From Megasphaera sp. (GTDB taxonomy: Bacteria > Bacillota > Negativicutes > Veillonellales > Megasphaeraceae), in assembly GCA_022486585.1 (NCBI GenBank), contig JAKVKI010000003.1, forward strand, positions 1 to 64,000: a stretch of 64,000 bases of DNA, given 5' to 3'. Both the position numbers and the translations under genes were made by a program. Under the pieces are notes generated by a model. It saw only the letters and a program-made list of their open reading frames with translations, was not told where the DNA came from and did no database searches. Below are positions 35,107-44,444 of this stretch, piece by piece; position 1 is the stretch's first letter, and each line of letters starts with the position of its first letter.

Positions 35107-36300
35107 ATGATCATATTGGTAGTAAACTGCGGCAGCTCGTCTTTGAAGTACCAATTAATCAACATGGACAATGAAGAAGTTATGGCAAAAGGGTTAGTAG
35201 AAAAAATCGGTTTGGCCGATTCTCAGCTGACTCACAAATGGAGTGGCCAAAAAAAGGTAATCCAGCAGGCTATTCCTGATCATCATGTCGCTGTTAAGCT
35301 CGTTTTGGATATCCTGACGGATCCTCAGTGTGGTGTCATTAAATCAATGGATGCGATTGATGCTGTAGGACATCGTGTTGTCCATGGCGGCGAAGCATTC
35401 TCTAAATCGACACTTATTACGGATGAAGTCATGCAGGCATTGGAAAAATGTTCCGCCTATGCACCACTTCATAATCCGCCTAATATCGTTGGCATCAATG
35501 CTTGCAAGGCTATTATGCCTAACGTTCCTCAGGTCGCTGTTTTTGATACGGCATTCCATCAGACTATGCCGGCTAAGGCCTTCATGTATGGCCTGCCATA
35601 TGAATTGTATCAAAAAGACGGTATTCGCCGCTATGGTTTCCACGGTACGAGCCATCGCTATGTAGCTGGTGAAGTGGCAAAAGTCATGGGCGTGCCTGTT
35701 GAAAAACTGCGTATCATCAATTGCCATCTCGGCAACGGTTCTTCTCTCTGCGCTATTAAATATGGCAAGAGCGTAGATACGACCATGGGCTTTACACCGC
35801 TGGCAGGGGTACTGATGGGTACGCGCTGCGGTGATATTGACCCGGCTATCGTAACCACTATCATGGAAAAACGGCATTTATCTACAAAAGATATGGATAA
35901 ACTGGTCAATAAAGAATCCGGCGTTCTTGGTATTTCCGGCGTTTCCAGTGACTTCCGTGATCTTGGCGATGCGGCTGCTAAAGGAAATAAACGGGCTCAG
36001 CTGGCATTGGATATGTTCCATTACCAGGTTCGTAAAGAAATCGGTGCCTTCGCAGCGGCTATGGGTGGCGTTGACGTCATTACCTTTACGGCCGGCGTTG
36101 GCGAAAATGGTATCGAAGATCGTGCTGCTATTTGCCAGGGCTTGGAATTCCTCGGTGCTAAATTAGATCCTGAAAGAAATAATGTCCGTGGCAAAGATGC
36201 TCTCATCAGCACCGATGATTCTACCGTCAAGATTTATGTCATTCCGACGAACGAAGAAATCATGATTGCCCGCGACACGAAGGACATCGTTTCCAAATAA
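35107..36300 (+). CDS. ackA: AckA, acetate kinase
   Basis: A 397-residue kinase interconverting acetyl phosphate plus ADP with acetate plus [13 protein letters not shown] (residues 7-16), DTAFHQTMP (about 147), [12 protein letters not shown] (about 178) and [11 protein letters not shown] (about 207), plus TAGVGENG near 325, are the family's nucleotide, catalytic and ASKHA-fold motifs. GAAGGTAA lies about 7 bases upstream. It will yield ATP from the acetyl-CoA made by the pyruvate:ferredoxin oxidoreductase 2.5 kb downstream; phosphotransacetylase is not in the window. Confidence 0.96.
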   Translation: MIILVVNCGSSSLKYQLINMDNEEVMAKGLVEKIGLADSQLTHKWSGQKKVIQQAIPDHHVAVKLVLDILTDPQCGVIKSMDAIDAVGHRVVHGGEAFSKSTLITDEVMQALEKCSAYAPLHNPPNIVGINACKAIMPNVPQVAVFDTAFHQTMPAKAFMYGLPYELYQKDGIRRYGFHGTSHRYVAGEVAKVMGVPVEKLRIINCHLGNGSSLCAIKYGKSVDTTMGFTPLAGVLMGTRCGDIDPAIVTTIMEKRHLSTKDMDKLVNKESGVLGISGVSSDFRDLGDAAAKGNKRAQLALDMFHYQVRKEIGAFAAAMGGVDVITFTAGVGENGIEDRAAICQGLEFLGAKLDPERNNVRGKDALISTDDSTVKIYVIPTNEEIMIARDTKDIVSK

Positions 36301-36320
36301 GCAAGCTTTTAGGAGTGAGA

Positions 36321-37007
36321 ATGGTGAAATTATTATATTGGGATATTGATGGTACGCTGTTGAATACAGGCAGGGCCGGTTTATATGCCATTGAAGAAGT
36401 GTTCCACTCCATGCAGGGAGACAACGTTGCCGTACCTCGCATTGCAGCCGGAGGCCGGACTGATAATTATATTTGTCAGCAGCTTTTGTTGAAAGCGACG
36501 GGAATCATGCCGACAGATGAAGAAGTCACCCGGTTTTGCCGCGGCTATGAGAAAAATCTCCTTAAATGGCTTACCCTTAAAAAAGAAGAAGGCGCTGTTT
36601 TTCCACCAGTAAAACAGATTCTGCCTTTCTTTGCTGAACAGAAGGGATTCCGGCAGCTCCTCCTGACAGGGAACAGTGTGTACGGTGCAAAAGCGAAACT
36701 CGATTTCTTCCACTTATCTCAATATTTTGATTTTGATCATTCCGGGTTTGCATGCAATTATTATTATCGTAATGATTTAGCACGCCATGCCTATGATATA
36801 GCTCATGAGACTTGGGGCAGTACCATTGATGACATATATGTCATCGGTGACACGCCGTATGATATCGAATGTGGTAAAGTCATTGGCGCCAAGACGATTT
36901 CTGTGGCAACAGGGCATTATAGTTATGATGACCTGACCCGGTGCCAGCCTTGGAAACAGTTGCGTGAGTTGCCAGCTCCGCAGGAATTGTTGGAACTGCT
37001 GGTGTGA
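36321..37007 (+). CDS. HAD-superfamily phosphatase (phosphoglycolate phosphatase-like)
   Basis: A 228-residue HAD hydrolase. Motif I is WDIDGTLLNTG at residues 7-17, a helical cap spans about 20-95, motif II is LLTGNS (about 116), and the acidic motif IV is VIGDTPYDIECG (about 176-187). The arrangement fits the phosphoglycolate/beta-phosphoglucomutase branch, but the substrate is not predictable. AGGAG (36311-36315) lies 5 bases before ATG 36321; GTG 36324 is an alternative. It follows ackA by 20 bp and is closed by a strong terminator. Confidence 0.85.
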   Translation: MVKLLYWDIDGTLLNTGRAGLYAIEEVFHSMQGDNVAVPRIAAGGRTDNYICQQLLLKATGIMPTDEEVTRFCRGYEKNLLKWLTLKKEEGAVFPPVKQILPFFAEQKGFRQLLLTGNSVYGAKAKLDFFHLSQYFDFDHSGFACNYYYRNDLARHAYDIAHETWGSTIDDIYVIGDTPYDIECGKVIGAKTISVATGHYSYDDLTRCQPWKQLRELPAPQELLELLV

Positions 37008-37021
37008 TCATGAGGATGAAC

Positions 37022-37053
37022 AAAAAAAGAAGCCCTTAAGGGCTTCTTTTTTT
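37022..37053. terminator. Bidirectional terminator between convergent genes
   Basis: AGAAGCCCTT and AAGGGCTTCT form a perfect 10-bp self-complementary stem flanked by seven A and seven T. Confidence 0.88.
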
Positions 37054-37387
37054 ATGGGTTCAATTTCCATGTGTTCTCTAAGACACGGAAGTTAAGATCA
37101 TTCCATTTTTTCTGGATATCGGAAATAATAAGACGAGCCGTATACATGTCATGATTTTGCTTGTCATAGGCTTGTTCTGTCTGGGCAATACGAGTTTCCT
37201 GTATATGAACTTGCTCCGATAAGGAAGAAATTTGGTATTGAAGAGCCAGGATCCAAAGAAATTGTGCAACGACGACTATGATCAATATAAAAAGTACGGG
37301 GCTGCGTTTTCTTTCTGCCTTCAACCAAATCAAGAGAGGTGAAATCAGTTGTTCTTTCCAACGCAAGGCAGCACTACCCTTTCTCAT
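37052..37387 (-). CDS. Small membrane protein with coiled-coil tail
   Basis: A 111-residue protein. A basic N-terminus of about 28 residues (with KAERKRSP) precedes one transmembrane segment (about 31-51, VLFILIIVVVAQFLWILAL), and then a helical region from about 52 to 90 with heptad-like spacing (QISSLSEQVHIQETRI). This FtsL/DivIC-like outline is common, but no family motif is seen. It starts 10 bp after the LysR gene on the same strand without a clear ribosome-binding site; the frame remains open upstream into the LysR gene, so the start is uncertain. Function unknown. Confidence 0.6.
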   Translation of the reverse strand: MRKGSAALRWKEQLISPLLIWLKAERKRSPVLFILIIVVVAQFLWILALQYQISSLSEQVHIQETRIAQTEQAYDKQNHDMYTARLIISDIQKKWNDLNFRVLENTWKLNP

Positions 37388-37397
37388 CGATACGGTC

Positions 37398-38309
37398 TTA
37401 CAGGTTGGAAATAACGCGGGCTTTGTTGCGAACGAAGTCCAACCATAACTGAGCAGCATGGGACAGGTAATGACCGCGTTTCCAAATGACATACAGGACA
37501 TGCATGATTTCCGGTTCTACAAGAGGCCGGACGACGACAGATTCAGAAACCCGTGGCGAATTTTCTTTGTTTGGGCACAAGCGGCTTGGTAACAGGGCGA
37601 CACCTAAATTGGCAACGACGGTCTGTACCATGAGATCACGCTGACTTGTTTCAAAGACAATCTTCGGCTGGAAGCCGATTTTCTTGCAATCTTGAATGAT
37701 TTCGTCATGGAGATTGAAATCATCACGATAGAGGACAAGAGATTCATTAGCTAATTTTTTCAAGGGTATTGTCTTTTCTTTGCTCAAGATATTATCGCGG
37801 TGGATGATGACATTCATCGGATCTTGTGTCAGGAAGAAAGATTCAAAATCTTTTTCTTTTGGCTGTGTGCAGACAATGCCTAAATCGATAAGGCCTTCTT
37901 GGACACTGATTTCGACTTTTTTGGAGCCATGTTCATAAAGATCCAGCTCAATTTGCGGGTATTCCTGCTTAAAGGCACCCAAGAGGCTGGCGAAAACCGG
38001 CGCGCCTGTAATGGGGGGCAGGCCAATGAGAACGGTACCTTGTTCCAATTTGAACTCATTCTCGAAGTCTGTCTTCAAATGTTCAAACATAAAGACGACT
38101 CGTTTGGCATGAGAGAGGAATATTGTACCTGCATCGGTGAGCTCTACAGCTTTGGCATTACGCATAAAAAGTACGACTCCCAATTCTTCTTCCAGCGCTT
38201 TGATGGTTCTGCTGATTGCCGATTGGGAAATGTGAAGAGTCCGCGCAGCCTTGCTAAATGACTTCTTATCGGCTACTTCTACAAAATATTTCAGATGATG
38301 AAAATCCAT
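37398..38309 (-). CDS. LysR-family transcriptional regulator
   Basis: A 303-residue LysR regulator. The winged helix-turn-helix covers residues about 1-60 (FVEVADKKSFSKAARTLHISQSAISRTIKALEEELG), and the effector domain about 90-295 resembles CysB/CynR-type substrate-binding folds. AGGAGG lies 7-8 bases before ATG 38309. It is transcribed away from the pyruvate:ferredoxin oxidoreductase gene across a 460-bp gap that carries two palindromes, so por is a candidate target; the effector is unknown. Confidence 0.92.
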   Translation of the reverse strand: MDFHHLKYFVEVADKKSFSKAARTLHISQSAISRTIKALEEELGVVLFMRNAKAVELTDAGTIFLSHAKRVVFMFEHLKTDFENEFKLEQGTVLIGLPPITGAPVFASLLGAFKQEYPQIELDLYEHGSKKVEISVQEGLIDLGIVCTQPKEKDFESFFLTQDPMNVIIHRDNILSKEKTIPLKKLANESLVLYRDDFNLHDEIIQDCKKIGFQPKIVFETSQRDLMVQTVVANLGVALLPSRLCPNKENSPRVSESVVVRPLVEPEIMHVLYVIWKRGHYLSHAAQLWLDFVRNKARVISNL

Positions 38310-38473
38310 GACGACACCTCCTATATAATAGCACCTAATGGGTATATGTTTACAAAATGGCACAAACCAATGTTTAAAATGATATCACATCCCTATTGAA
38401 TTTAAAGCGTCTAAGGCATATAATTACATTGTAAGCAAAAGTTACAAAGTCGTTCGGATGTGATGGTCAGAAA

Positions 38474-38569
38474 ATGAAAAAAGGAGTGTTTATTTTGCAA
38501 ATCAGTAATACTACTATTATAGTATTACAAATTTGGAATAATAGCAATACCTTTTTTGAATGTTCCTGA
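38474..38569 (+). other. Possible short leader frame upstream of por
   Basis: A 31-codon frame from ATG 38474 includes TTG 38495, which has GGAG (38483-38486) 8 bases upstream. The encoded peptide is rich in Ile, Asn and Thr and shows no similarity I know. The frame runs through the first palindrome (38505-38528). It may be a leader peptide, a remnant, or chance; no strong claim is made. Confidence 0.25.
38505..38528. promoter_or_regulatory. Palindrome A upstream of por
   Basis: GTAATACTA and TAGTATTAC are perfect 9-bp arms with a 6-base centre. The TAATAC/GTATTA half-sites are shared with palindrome B at 38712-38736. It is probably an operator for a dimeric regulator. Confidence 0.6.
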
Positions 38570-38711
38570 ACCTTCCTGTTTTAGATTCGTAATTTTTCAC
38601 GAAATGGGACGTGTATGCATTAAGAGAAAGGGCAGCCTATAATTTGAGATGGGTTGTTTTTTCTGCATGGGTGTATATGAGAAACAGGGAATGCTTTTTA
38701 ACTTTAGTCTA

Positions 38712-38736
38712 TTAATACAGAAATTATCTGTATTAA
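38712..38736. promoter_or_regulatory. Palindrome B just upstream of por
   Basis: TTAATACAGA and TCTGTATTAA are perfect 10-bp arms with a 5-base centre (AATTA), ending 33 bp before the por start codon. It could be an operator acting on por transcription; it has no U-tract, so it is not a terminator. Confidence 0.65.
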
Positions 38737-38769
38737 AGGTCAATATTTTCAAAGGAGCGTGTTTAATCT

Positions 38770-41700
38770 ATGAGCAAATTTAAAACCATGGATGGCAACG
38801 AAGCTGCTGGCTGGGTATCCTATGCATTTACTGAAGTTGCCGCAATTTATCCGATTACGCCGTCTTCCCCAATGGCAGAACATGTCGACGAATGGGCTGC
38901 CGCAGGCATGAAAAACCTCTATGGCAGTACTGTCAAAGTCGTTGAAATGCAGTCCGAAGCTGGCGCAGCTGGTGCATTCCACGGTTCGTTACAAGCTGGT
39001 GCTATGACAACAACGTACACAGCTTCTCAGGGCTTCCTGTTGATGATCCCTAACATGTATAAAGTTGCCGGCGAACTCCTTCCGGGCGTTATTCATGTAG
39101 CTGCTCGTGCTTTAACTAACCATGCACTGAACATTTTCGGCGATCATCAGGACGTTATGTCTGCTCGTGCTACAGGCTGCTGTCTTTTAGCTGAATCCAA
39201 CGTTCAGGAAGTAATGGATATTGCTGGCGTTGCTCACTTGGCTGCAATCAAAGGTTCTTTGCCGTTCATTAACTTCTTCGATGGCTTCCGTACGTCCCAC
39301 GAAATCCAAAAAGTTGAAGTTATGGACTTCGACAACTTCCGCAAATTGATCGACTGGGATGCTGTCAATGCATTCCGTAAACGTGCCCTCAATCCGGATA
39401 ACCCGCAGATCCGCGGTACTGCCGAAAACCCGGACGTTTACTTCCAGCACACAGAAGCTGCTAACAAATACTACGAAGCTATGCCTGATATCGTAGCTGA
39501 TTACATGGACAAAATTTCTGAAATCACGGGCCGTACGTACAAACCTTTCAACTATTATGGTGCTCCTGATGCAGAATATGTTATTATCTCCATGGGCTCT
39601 TTGTCTGACGTAGCTAAACAGGCTGTTAAATTCTTGACCAGCCAGGGTGAAAAAGTTGGTTTGATCAACGTTCATCTCTATCGTCCGTTCTCCAACAAAT
39701 ATCTCAAAGCTGTTCTTCCTAAGACAGTTAAGAAGATTGCTGTTCTTGATCGTACAAAAGAACCGGGCTCCCTTGGCGAACCGCTTTATCTTGATATTTC
39801 TGCATTCACGAAAGAAGAAGGCCTTAATATCGATGTTATCGGCGGCCGTACTGGCATGGGCTCCAAAGACGTTCTTCCGGAAGATATCCTTTCCGTATTT
39901 ACAGAACTCAAAAAAGAACATCCTCTCAATGGCTTCACATTGGCTATTACCGATGATATTACCAACTTGTCTCTGCCGCGCGCACCGAAAATGCCGCTTG
40001 ATACAACTGGTCTTACATCCTGCAAATTCTGGGGCTTCGGTTCTGATGGTACTGTTGGCGCTAACAAATCCGCTATCAAAATCATCGGTGACCATACCGA
40101 TATGTATGCACAAGCATACTTCGCTTATGACTCCAAGAAATCTGGCGGCGTAACCATTTCCCATTTACGTTTTGGTACACAGCCGATTGATATGCCGTAC
40201 CTCATTGACGAAGCAAACTACATCGCTTGTCATCGTCAGTCCTATGTAAAACGTTTCGACTTGCTCCGCGGTATTAAAGATGGCGGTACATTCATGTTGA
40301 ACTGCACATGGACCGATGAAGAATTAAATACAGAATTACCGGCTCGTATCAAACGTGCTATTGCTAAACATCATGTTAAATTCTACACTTTGAACGGTGA
40401 TGCTATTGGTCAGAAACTCGGCCTCGGCACTCGTATCAACATGGTTATGCAGTCTGCGTTCTTCGCACTTGCTAAGATCATTCCTGTAGAAGATGCTGTT
40501 AAGTACTTGAAAGATTCTATCATCAAGAACTACGGCAAGAAAGGCCAGAAAGTCATCGACATGAACAATGGCGCTGTTGACGCTGGCATTCACGAATTCC
40601 ATGAAGTCAGCTATCCGGCTTCTTGGGCTGATGCAGTTGATGAAGTCGTTGCAGGCCGTCCGGCTCCGAAATACTTCACCGATGTTGCAAAACCGATGTT
40701 GGAACAGGTTGGCGATGACCTTCCGGTATCCGCATTTGTTGGCCGCGAAGATGGCACTATGCCTTCTGGCACAGCTAAATTTGAAAAAGCAGGCCCGGCT
40801 CTTCATGTTCCGGCTTGGGATGCTGAAAAATGTATCGGTTGTATGCAGTGTTCCTTCGTTTGCCCGCACGCTGCTATCCGTCCGGTATTGACAACTAAAG
40901 AAGAAACTGCAGCTGCTCCGGCAGGCTACAAGATCGCTCCTAAAGCTAAATCCGGCAAAGAATTCGACGTTGCTATCATCGTCGACCAGCTCGACTGCCT
41001 CGAATGCGGTAGCTGCGTAAACTGCTGCCCGGTTCAGGCTTTGGCTATGGTTCCGAACACAGACGAAGAACGTGCTAAGATGGACTTCTGGTACTATGGT
41101 ACTGAAAAAGTCGCTCCGAAAGCTAACCCGCAGAAGAAGACGACTGTCATCGGTTCTCAGTTCGAAACTCCGCTCCTCGAATTCTCCGGCGCATGCGCAG
41201 GCTGCGGCGAAACACCGTATGTCAAATTGGCTACACAGTTGTTCGGCGATCGCATGATGATTGCTAATGCTACTGGCTGTTCCTCCATTTGGGGCGCATC
41301 TGCACCTGTTTCTCCGTACACCAAGAACGCAGCTGGTCATGGTCCTTCTTGGGCTAACAGCTTGTTCGAAGATGCTGCTGAATTTGGTCTCGGCATGTTC
41401 ATGGGCGTTGACAAAGTACGTAAAGACATGGCTGCACGTGTTGACGAAGCAAAAGCTGTTGCATCTCCTGAACTCCAGGCAGCACTCAGCGATTGGGTTG
41501 CTAACATGTATGATGGCGAAGGCTCTCGTGAACGGGCTGACAAATTGACAGCTGCTCTTGAAAAAGAAGCTGCTGGCAAACCAGTTCTTGAAGACTTCCT
41601 CGATAAGAAACAATTCTTTGTTAAACGTTCTCAGTGGATCATCGGTGGTGACGGCTGGTCTTATGATATCGGTTACGGCGGTGTTGACCACGTTCTCGCT

Positions 41701-42285
41701 CAGGACCAGGATGTCAATATCCTCGTTGTAGATACTGAAGTATACTCCAATACAGGCGGTCAGTCCTCTAAAGCTACTCCGTCCGCTGCTATTGCACAGT
41801 TCGCTGCTGCAGGCAAACGTACGAAGAAGAAAGATCTTGGCATGATGGCTATCTCCTATGGCTATGTATATGTAGCTCAGGTTGCTATGGGCGCTGATAA
41901 GAACCAGCTCCTCAAAGCTCTCTCTGAAGCTGAAGGTTATCATGGTCCGTCCTTGGTTATCTGCTATGCACCTTGCATCAACCACGGTATCCGTAAAGGT
42001 ATGGGCAAGAGCCAGATGGAAGAAAAACTCGCTGTTGAATGCGGTTATTGGGATCTGTATCGTTACAATCCTGAACTCAAAGCAGCTGGTAAGAATCCGT
42101 TCAGCCTTGACTCTAAAGAACCGGATTACGGCAAATTCCAGGAATTCTTACAGGGCGAAGTTCGTTATGCTTCCCTTAAGAAAGGCTTCCCGGAAGATGC
42201 AGACGCACTCTATGCTAAGACAGAATCTGATGCTAAGACTCGTCGCGAATCCTATGTACGTTTCCAGAAAGGCTTTGAAGACTAA
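38770..42285 (+). CDS. nifJ: Pyruvate:ferredoxin (flavodoxin) oxidoreductase
   Basis: A 1171-residue single-chain enzyme that oxidises pyruvate to acetyl-CoA and CO2 and reduces ferredoxin. Domain I contains YPITPSSPMAE (about residue 26-36); domain III contains GSDGTVGANKSAIKII near 425. The two [4Fe-4S] motifs CIGCMQCSFVCP (about 694-705) and CLECGSCVNCCP (about 750-761) form the ferredoxin-like domain. The ThDP domain has CAGCGETPY (about 812), ATGCSS (about 836) and GGDGWSYDIGYGG (about 959). Length matches the family. Codon use is strongly biased compared with neighbours, as expected for a highly expressed central enzyme. AAAGGAG lies about 12 bases before the ATG, and a strong terminator follows. 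Confidence 0.97.
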   Translation: MSKFKTMDGNEAAGWVSYAFTEVAAIYPITPSSPMAEHVDEWAAAGMKNLYGSTVKVVEMQSEAGAAGAFHGSLQAGAMTTTYTASQGFLLMIPNMYKVAGELLPGVIHVAARALTNHALNIFGDHQDVMSARATGCCLLAESNVQEVMDIAGVAHLAAIKGSLPFINFFDGFRTSHEIQKVEVMDFDNFRKLIDWDAVNAFRKRALNPDNPQIRGTAENPDVYFQHTEAANKYYEAMPDIVADYMDKISEITGRTYKPFNYYGAPDAEYVIISMGSLSDVAKQAVKFLTSQGEKVGLINVHLYRPFSNKYLKAVLPKTVKKIAVLDRTKEPGSLGEPLYLDISAFTKEEGLNIDVIGGRTGMGSKDVLPEDILSVFTELKKEHPLNGFTLAITDDITNLSLPRAPKMPLDTTGLTSCKFWGFGSDGTVGANKSAIKIIGDHTDMYAQAYFAYDSKKSGGVTISHLRFGTQPIDMPYLIDEANYIACHRQSYVKRFDLLRGIKDGGTFMLNCTWTDEELNTELPARIKRAIAKHHVKFYTLNGDAIGQKLGLGTRINMVMQSAFFALAKIIPVEDAVKYLKDSIIKNYGKKGQKVIDMNNGAVDAGIHEFHEVSYPASWADAVDEVVAGRPAPKYFTDVAKPMLEQVGDDLPVSAFVGREDGTMPSGTAKFEKAGPALHVPAWDAEKCIGCMQCSFVCPHAAIRPVLTTKEETAAAPAGYKIAPKAKSGKEFDVAIIVDQLDCLECGSCVNCCPVQALAMVPNTDEERAKMDFWYYGTEKVAPKANPQKKTTVIGSQFETPLLEFSGACAGCGETPYVKLATQLFGDRMMIANATGCSSIWGASAPVSPYTKNAAGHGPSWANSLFEDAAEFGLGMFMGVDKVRKDMAARVDEAKAVASPELQAALSDWVANMYDGEGSRERADKLTAALEKEAAGKPVLEDFLDKKQFFVKRSQWIIGGDGWSYDIGYGGVDHVLAQDQDVNILVVDTEVYSNTGGQSSKATPSAAIAQFAAAGKRTKKKDLGMMAISYGYVYVAQVAMGADKNQLLKALSEAEGYHGPSLVICYAPCINHGIRKGMGKSQMEEKLAVECGYWDLYRYNPELKAAGKNPFSLDSKEPDYGKFQEFLQGEVRYASLKKGFPEDADALYAKTESDAKTRRESYVRFQKGFED

Positions 42286-42320
42286 TTCGTTAGTTGCATA
42301 ATTAAGCGTATCTGAATATA

Positions 42321-42355
42321 AAACTACTGCATCGTATGATGCAGTAGTTTTTTTT
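42321..42355 (+). terminator. Terminator of por
   Basis: AAACTACTGCAT pairs perfectly with ATGCAGTAGTTT (12 bp, 6-nt loop), followed by further T residues. Confidence 0.88.
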
Positions 42356-42452
42356 AGCTATTTCGAAAAATTCCTTTATTTTGAGAATAGAACGTGGTAG
42401 AATAAGAGTTGATAATTGATAGTGATTATTCGTGAGAATGTGGCGTGATTTT

Positions 42453-44432
42453 ATGGAAAAACGTTGGCGCCTTATACCATCCCAAGAGGGATGTATAAAG
42501 GATCTGATAAAACAATTACATATATCGTCTGTGCTGGCGCAGGTATTAGTCAATAGAGGCATTACAGAGCCAGATGAAGCGAAACTCTTTCTCGATGACA
42601 GCTGCAGCCAAGGCTATGATCCTTTTATGATGAAAGGCATGGACAAGGCTGTAGAACGCATACAACAGGCCATAAAAAAACAAGAACGCATTGTCATTTA
42701 TGGTGATTATGACGTCGATGGTATTACTTCGACATCCTTGGTTTGCAGTGTGTTGCATGATTTAGATGCATCAGCAGGGTTTTACATACCAGAGCGGCAA
42801 AGTGAAGGGTACGGACTGAACAGAGAAGCTTTACAGCAGTTGCAGGATGAGCATACAGATGTTGTCATTACCGTTGATTGCGGCATATCATCGTATGATT
42901 TGGTTAGTGATTTCCAAGGAGCAATGGATATCATCATTACAGATCATCATGAAGTTCCTTCACAAATACCAGCTTGTTGTGCAGTCTTAGATCCTAAACA
43001 GAAGGGATGTACCTATCCATATAAGAATTTGGCTGGTGTTGGCGTAGCGTATAAACTTTGTCAGGCCTTGTGGCAGACCTTGCGTCAGGAAACAATGCCA
43101 GGATATACAGAGCTTGCTGCGCTTGGGACGATTGCTGATTTAGTACCACTGACAGATGAAAATCGCATTATCGTTCAAGCTGGGTTGCGGTGCATGAAAA
43201 AAGGTCATCACGTAGGGGTGCAGGCTTTATTAGAGGCCTCTTCGTTAGCTGGAGAAACGATCAGTGCCGGACGGATTGCTTTTACGGCAGCACCGCGGCT
43301 CAATGCAGCCGGCCGGATCAGTCATGCCGCTAAGGGTGTACAATTGTTGCTGGAACAGGATATAGCGAAGGCACGCGTACTGGCTGCTGAATTGAGTGAA
43401 CTTAATGCACAGCGCCAGGAAATCGAACATACCATTGCCGAACAGGCTGTAACACAAATAGAACAGCAAGGCCGAAGTCAGGACAGTGTCCTCGTGGCAT
43501 TCGGACAGGACTGGCATGCTGGTGTCATCGGTATTGCCGCGTCACGTCTCGTAGAAACGTATTATCGGCCGTCTTTGGTCATTGGCATCCATGATGGCAT
43601 TGGCAAGGGGTCGTGTCGCAGTATTGCTGGTTTCAATATGTATGAAGCCTTGCAATCAGCCGATGATCTGCTGATCCAATATGGCGGTCATCCGATGGCT
43701 GCAGGATTTTCTATTGAACCAGCGCATATTGAAGCTTTTCGGCAGCGCCTGCAGGCTTATGCAGCGGCGCACATGACAGCTGAGGACTATATCCCGTTAG
43801 TTCCTATTGATATGCAGGTAGAGCCCAGGGATATTTCGTTGGAGCTGATTACTGAACTTGCGAAATTAGAACCATATGGTATGGGAAACAGCCGTCCTGT
43901 TTTTACAGTCAGTCATGCTGTCATTGAGGAAATTCGGCCTATTGGTAAAGAGAAACAGCATTTACGTTTAGTTGTAACGACAACAGACAATACGCGTCTC
44001 CAAGGTGTTGGCTGGTCTATGGCGGATCGTTGTGATGAATTGATCGAAGGCGATACCGTTGATATAGCCTTCCAATTGGAACGTAATGATTTTAATGGCA
44101 TTTCATCACCCCAGCTTATTATCCAGGATATCCACAGTCCGCAGCTGCCTATTGTGTTGAGCAGAGAGATGATGATACATGTATATATGACGATGAAGAA
44201 ATTTATTTCTCATGGGGAAATGGCACTATGGCAGGTGCGCAAACACATCGCTGCTACGGAAGGCGACCGTTGTGAAATCCATACTATGTATGCAGCTATA
44301 CAGGTCCTGAAGGAAATCGGCGTCATTGCCGTTTGCCAAAGTGCGGCAGGACCGGCCTATTATTTCCCGCATATATCGGGAAAAATGAACCTGGATACGT
44401 CTCCGACGTATAACCGCTACCGTAAGTCCTGA
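42453..44432 (+). CDS. recJ: RecJ, single-strand-specific 5'-3' exonuclease
   Basis: A 659-residue DHH-family nuclease used in recombination and mismatch repair. The DHH catalytic motifs are GDYDVDG (about residue 84), VDCGIS (about 141) and ITDHHE (about 165); DHHA1 shows GGHPMAAGFS (about 411), and an OB-fold-like domain follows (about 450-560). The start at 42453 (MEKRWRLIP) matches usual RecJ beginnings; ATG 42438 and GTG 42432 are in frame upstream, and none has a good ribosome-binding site. rel follows after 12 bp. Confidence 0.93.
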   Translation: MEKRWRLIPSQEGCIKDLIKQLHISSVLAQVLVNRGITEPDEAKLFLDDSCSQGYDPFMMKGMDKAVERIQQAIKKQERIVIYGDYDVDGITSTSLVCSVLHDLDASAGFYIPERQSEGYGLNREALQQLQDEHTDVVITVDCGISSYDLVSDFQGAMDIIITDHHEVPSQIPACCAVLDPKQKGCTYPYKNLAGVGVAYKLCQALWQTLRQETMPGYTELAALGTIADLVPLTDENRIIVQAGLRCMKKGHHVGVQALLEASSLAGETISAGRIAFTAAPRLNAAGRISHAAKGVQLLLEQDIAKARVLAAELSELNAQRQEIEHTIAEQAVTQIEQQGRSQDSVLVAFGQDWHAGVIGIAASRLVETYYRPSLVIGIHDGIGKGSCRSIAGFNMYEALQSADDLLIQYGGHPMAAGFSIEPAHIEAFRQRLQAYAAAHMTAEDYIPLVPIDMQVEPRDISLELITELAKLEPYGMGNSRPVFTVSHAVIEEIRPIGKEKQHLRLVVTTTDNTRLQGVGWSMADRCDELIEGDTVDIAFQLERNDFNGISSPQLIIQDIHSPQLPIVLSREMMIHVYMTMKKFISHGEMALWQVRKHIAATEGDRCEIHTMYAAIQVLKEIGVIAVCQSAAGPAYYFPHISGKMNLDTSPTYNRYRKS

Positions 44433-44444
44433 GGGGGAATTAAT

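Noticed and set aside
37388-37501. Longer form of the coiled-coil membrane protein starting at 37501
   Set aside because: The extra 38 residues lie inside the LysR gene in another frame and give a Cys/Ser-rich segment without similarity; ATG 37387 after the LysR stop is more sensible.
39187-40164. Second long antisense frame (about 325 codons) under the same oxidoreductase gene
   Set aside because: Same codon-bias artefact, no translation signals.
40336-41985. Long open frame (about 549 codons) antisense to the pyruvate:ferredoxin oxidoreductase gene
   Set aside because: It mirrors the strongly biased codons of the sense gene, which avoid the triplets that would read as stops on the other strand. 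It has no ribosome-binding site and a Cys/Phe/Ser-rich composition unlike a real protein.
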